Below, piece by piece: positions 5,073-6,387 of a DNA stretch of 6,387 nucleotides. Below the pieces are notes generated by a model that saw only the letters and a list, made by a program, of their open reading frames with translations, was not told the DNA's origin and made no database searches. How positions within the stretch are numbered: position 1 is the stretch's first letter; the number at the start of each line of letters is the position of its first letter. The position numbers and the translations under genes were made by a program. The DNA lies in contig CAMFSB010000099.1 in the NCBI GenBank assembly GCA_945982465.1, positions 1-6,387 on the forward strand. Reading direction: 5' to 3'. The stretch comes from an uncultured Faecalibacterium sp. (GTDB lineage: Bacteria > Bacillota > Clostridia > Oscillospirales > Ruminococcaceae).

Positions 5073-5112
5073 GCAAACCGCGCCGCCCCTGGCCGCAGGG
5101 CGCGGCTTTTGC
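5073..5112 (+). other. Bulged hairpin upstream of the DJ-1/PfpI gene
   Basis: GCAAA-CCGCGCC (5073-5084) pairs with GGCGCGG-(CT)-TTTGC (5099-5112), a 12-bp stem with a 2-nt bulge. The loop can form a few further GC pairs. It lies about 25 nt before the ribosome binding site of the next gene. The CTTTT after the stem core could make it a weak terminator for yerC; otherwise it is leader structure. Confidence 0.4.
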
Positions 5113-5150
5113 GGGGGCACAGAAGGATTTTTACAAAAAGGAGAAAAACC

Positions 5151-5702
5151 ATGAGCAAAGCAGTTGTCTTTTTTGCCGACGGCACCGAGGAGTGCGAGGC
5201 CCTGCTGCCCGTCGACCTGCTGCGCCGGGCCGGCGTGCAGGTAGTGGTGGCCTCGGCCATGGGCCGGCCGGAGGTGGTCAGCAGCCACGGGATCACCCTG
5301 CGCACCGACGCCCTGGCCGAAAAAGTGGATTACAGCGATGTGGACATGATCGTGCTGCCGGGCGGCATCCCGGGCACGCCCAACCTGGCCGCCTGCCCTG
5401 CTGTTGTGCAAACGGTGCAGGCATTCTGCGCGGCGGGCAAAAAGGTGGCCGCCATCTGCGCCGCGCCCAGCATTCTGGGCGGTTTGGGCCTGCTGGACGG
5501 CAAAAAGGCCACGGCCCACGCCGCCTTCCAGGACAAGCTGGGCGGCGCGGTGGTGCTAGACACCGAAGTGGTGGTGGACGGCAATCTGATCACCTCCTAT
5601 GGCCTGGGCGGGGCGATCCCCTTTGCGCTGGAGCTGGTGCGCCAGCTGGCCGGCGGTGCGGAAGCCGACCGCATCCAGGCCGCCATCGCCTACCGGCACT
5701 GA
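5151..5702 (+). CDS. DJ-1/PfpI-family protein
   Basis: The 183-aa protein is a full-length member of the DJ-1/ThiJ/PfpI superfamily, close to the DJ-1/YajL branch. The N-terminal segment GTEECEALLPVDLLRRAG (11-28) lines up with the matching region of human DJ-1. Glu14 is the conserved Glu that hydrogen-bonds the active cysteine, Cys103 sits in the nucleophile elbow AAICAAPSILG (100-110), and His123 (ATAHAAF) matches DJ-1 His126. PGGIPGTPNL (70-79) is another family signature. The fold is cytosolic and dimeric. Roles claimed for relatives include glyoxalase, protein deglycase (disputed) and oxidative-stress chaperone. AAGGAG lies 7 nt before ATG 5151; the longer open frame 5' is rejected. A strong terminator follows at 5724. 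Confidence 0.93.
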   Translation: MSKAVVFFADGTEECEALLPVDLLRRAGVQVVVASAMGRPEVVSSHGITLRTDALAEKVDYSDVDMIVLPGGIPGTPNLAACPAVVQTVQAFCAAGKKVAAICAAPSILGGLGLLDGKKATAHAAFQDKLGGAVVLDTEVVVDGNLITSYGLGGAIPFALELVRQLAGGAEADRIQAAIAYRH

Positions 5703-5723
5703 GCCGGCTGCCGCTGGTTTTGC

Positions 5724-5764
5724 ACGCTGCCGCGTCGCCAGGACGCGGCGGCGTTTTCCTTTTT
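5724..5764 (+). terminator. Rho-independent terminator after the DJ-1/PfpI gene
   Basis: ACGCTGCCGCGTC (5724-5736) pairs with GACGCGGCGGCGT (5742-5754), a 13-bp stem with one T-G wobble and a GCCAG loop. It is followed by TTTTCCTTTT. The stem starts 21 nt after the stop codon. Confidence 0.93.
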
Positions 5765-5791
5765 GACACAAAAATCTCCGCAGTTCATAAA
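5763..5791 (+). promoter_or_regulatory. Candidate upstream promoter for the tat gene
   Basis: A consensus TTGACA (5763-5768) overlaps the end of the terminator's T-tract and is followed after 17 bp by CATAAA (5786-5791; 4 of 6). A transcript from here would have a leader of nearly 190 nt, including the hairpin at 5851-5875. It is weaker evidence than the proximal promoter. Confidence 0.35.
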
Positions 5792-5850
5792 AAGTTCACC
5801 GACCGTCTATTCCCGCGTCGTATTTTTCTGATAAAAGCAATATAGGAATT

Positions 5851-5875
5851 GCCCACCGGCGCTGCGGCGGCGGGC
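5851..5875 (+). other. GC-rich inverted repeat upstream of the tat promoter
   Basis: GCCCACCGGCG (5851-5861) pairs with CGGCGGCGGGC (5865-5875) at 9 of 11 positions around CTG. It stands in an AT-rich spacer and no T-tract follows, so its function is unclear. Confidence 0.35.
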
Positions 5876-5925
5876 GTGAATTTCGTGTTATCCTGTAAAA
5901 AAACCTAGTAAAAAGGCCTTTGTTG

Positions 5926-5934
5926 TGATATAAT
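5926..5934 (+). promoter_or_regulatory. Extended -10 promoter of the TatA/TatB-type gene
   Basis: TGA-TATAAT (5926-5934) is a perfect extended -10. The -35 region at 17-18 bp is poor, but A-rich tracts (5897-5903 and 5910-5914) lie upstream and may help. Transcription would start near 5941, about 46 nt before the start codon. Confidence 0.75.
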
Positions 5935-5986
5935 CATGCCAAATGACCGCTGCCCCGCAGCGAACAGGGAAAGGAATCGTATCCGT

Positions 5987-6387
5987 ATGAAGATCGGGTT
6001 TGCAGAGCTTCTTGTCATTATCATCGTTGCGATGGTGTTCATCGGGCCGGACAAGCTGCCCGTTTACGCGCGCAAGCTGGGCAAGATGCTCAACCAACTG
6101 AAAGAATATACCGGCGAAGCCACCAAGGAAGTGCAGGAGAACATTGTGGAGCCGCTGGAGGAGATCCAGAAGCCGCTGAAAGAAGCCGTTGCCCCGCTGA
6201 CCGAGATCAAAAAGGACCTGGACGACAGCGTCAGCAGCGTGACCAAGAGCTTTACCGGCATCGGCAAAACCAGCAAGACCAAGGCCGAAAAAATGGCCGA
6301 GAGCGAGCAGGCCGTTGACCTGACCGAGCAGGCCCCCGCCGAAGCCGTCAACGCCGCCGACGCGCTGGCCGGCGCTGTGGCAGCGGC
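5987..6387 (+). CDS. tatA: Twin-arginine translocase subunit, TatA/TatB type (3' end cut by window)
   Basis: At least 133 residues are visible and the reading frame runs off the window. The start is typical: a short N-terminus, one transmembrane helix (about 5-19, ELLVIIIVAMVFI), then the GPDKLP hinge (20-25) and an amphipathic helix (26-45). It would form part of the Sec-independent pathway that exports folded proteins with twin-arginine signals. Glu7 and Gly20-Pro21 line up with E. coli TatB Glu8 and Gly21-Pro22, so it resembles TatB as much as TatA; most Firmicutes use one TatA-type protein with TatC. The tail is long, with Pro-containing heptads at 55-75 and then an Ala/Glu-rich region. 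AAAGGA lies 11 nt before ATG 5987. TatC would be expected downstream, outside the window. Confidence 0.88.
   Translation, partial: MKIGFAELLVIIIVAMVFIGPDKLPVYARKLGKMLNQLKEYTGEATKEVQENIVEPLEEIQKPLKEAVAPLTEIKKDLDDSVSSVTKSFTGIGKTSKTKAEKMAESEQAVDLTEQAPAEAVNAADALAGAVAA

Noticed and set aside
4800..5150. Upstream extension giving a 300-aa DJ-1 protein
   Set aside because: The extension overlaps yerC in another frame and has no DJ-1 homology; AAGGAG before ATG 5151 and the DJ-1 N-terminal strand fix the start.

Overview
The window looks like chromosomal DNA from a high-GC member of the Clostridia, probably a gut Oscillospiraceae/Ruminococcaceae of the Faecalibacterium/Subdoligranulum/Gemmiger kind. 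This placement is an inference. It rests on GC-rich coding sequence broken by short AT-rich promoter regions, strong AGGAGG-type ribosome binding sites, and Firmicute gene families (a YtrA-like GntR regulator with its ABC transporter, YerC, and a TatA-type protein). There are no RNA genes, CRISPR arrays, transposases or phage genes.

Left part, minus strand (1-1575): a YtrA-like GntR repressor, an ABC-transporter ATPase and the first 27 codons of a probable membrane permease form a tight operon (ATGA overlap, then a 5-nt gap). It has a clear promoter (TTGACA, 17 bp, TATGGT) and a 26-bp near-perfect palindrome over the -10 and start region, which is the expected layout for autorepression. The transcript would carry a GC-rich leader of about 170 nt.

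Middle (1736-3947): a minus-strand gene encodes a cytosolic-looking ricin-type beta-trefoil lectin with a basic tail and ends at a strong intrinsic terminator. It is divergent from a plus-strand pair, an FMN nitroreductase and a pentapeptide-repeat protein with 30 uninterrupted repeats (Qnr/MfpA-like fold), 6 nt apart. The AT-rich divergent region carries the 11-mer TATGGTATACT (an extended -10) once in each orientation.

Right part, plus strand (3948-6387): a hairpin-rich spacer, a GNAT acetyltransferase, a YerC/TrpR-family regulator with its own promoter, a DJ-1/PfpI protein followed by a strong terminator, and a twin-arginine translocase TatA/TatB-type subunit with an extended -10 promoter, cut by the window end.

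Most of this is ordinary housekeeping or accessory chromosome, and I see no convincing multi-gene novel system. The items most worth a second look are the leaderless lectin, the very regular pentapeptide protein, the GC-rich hairpin repeats between genes, and the operator/promoter of the ABC operon.
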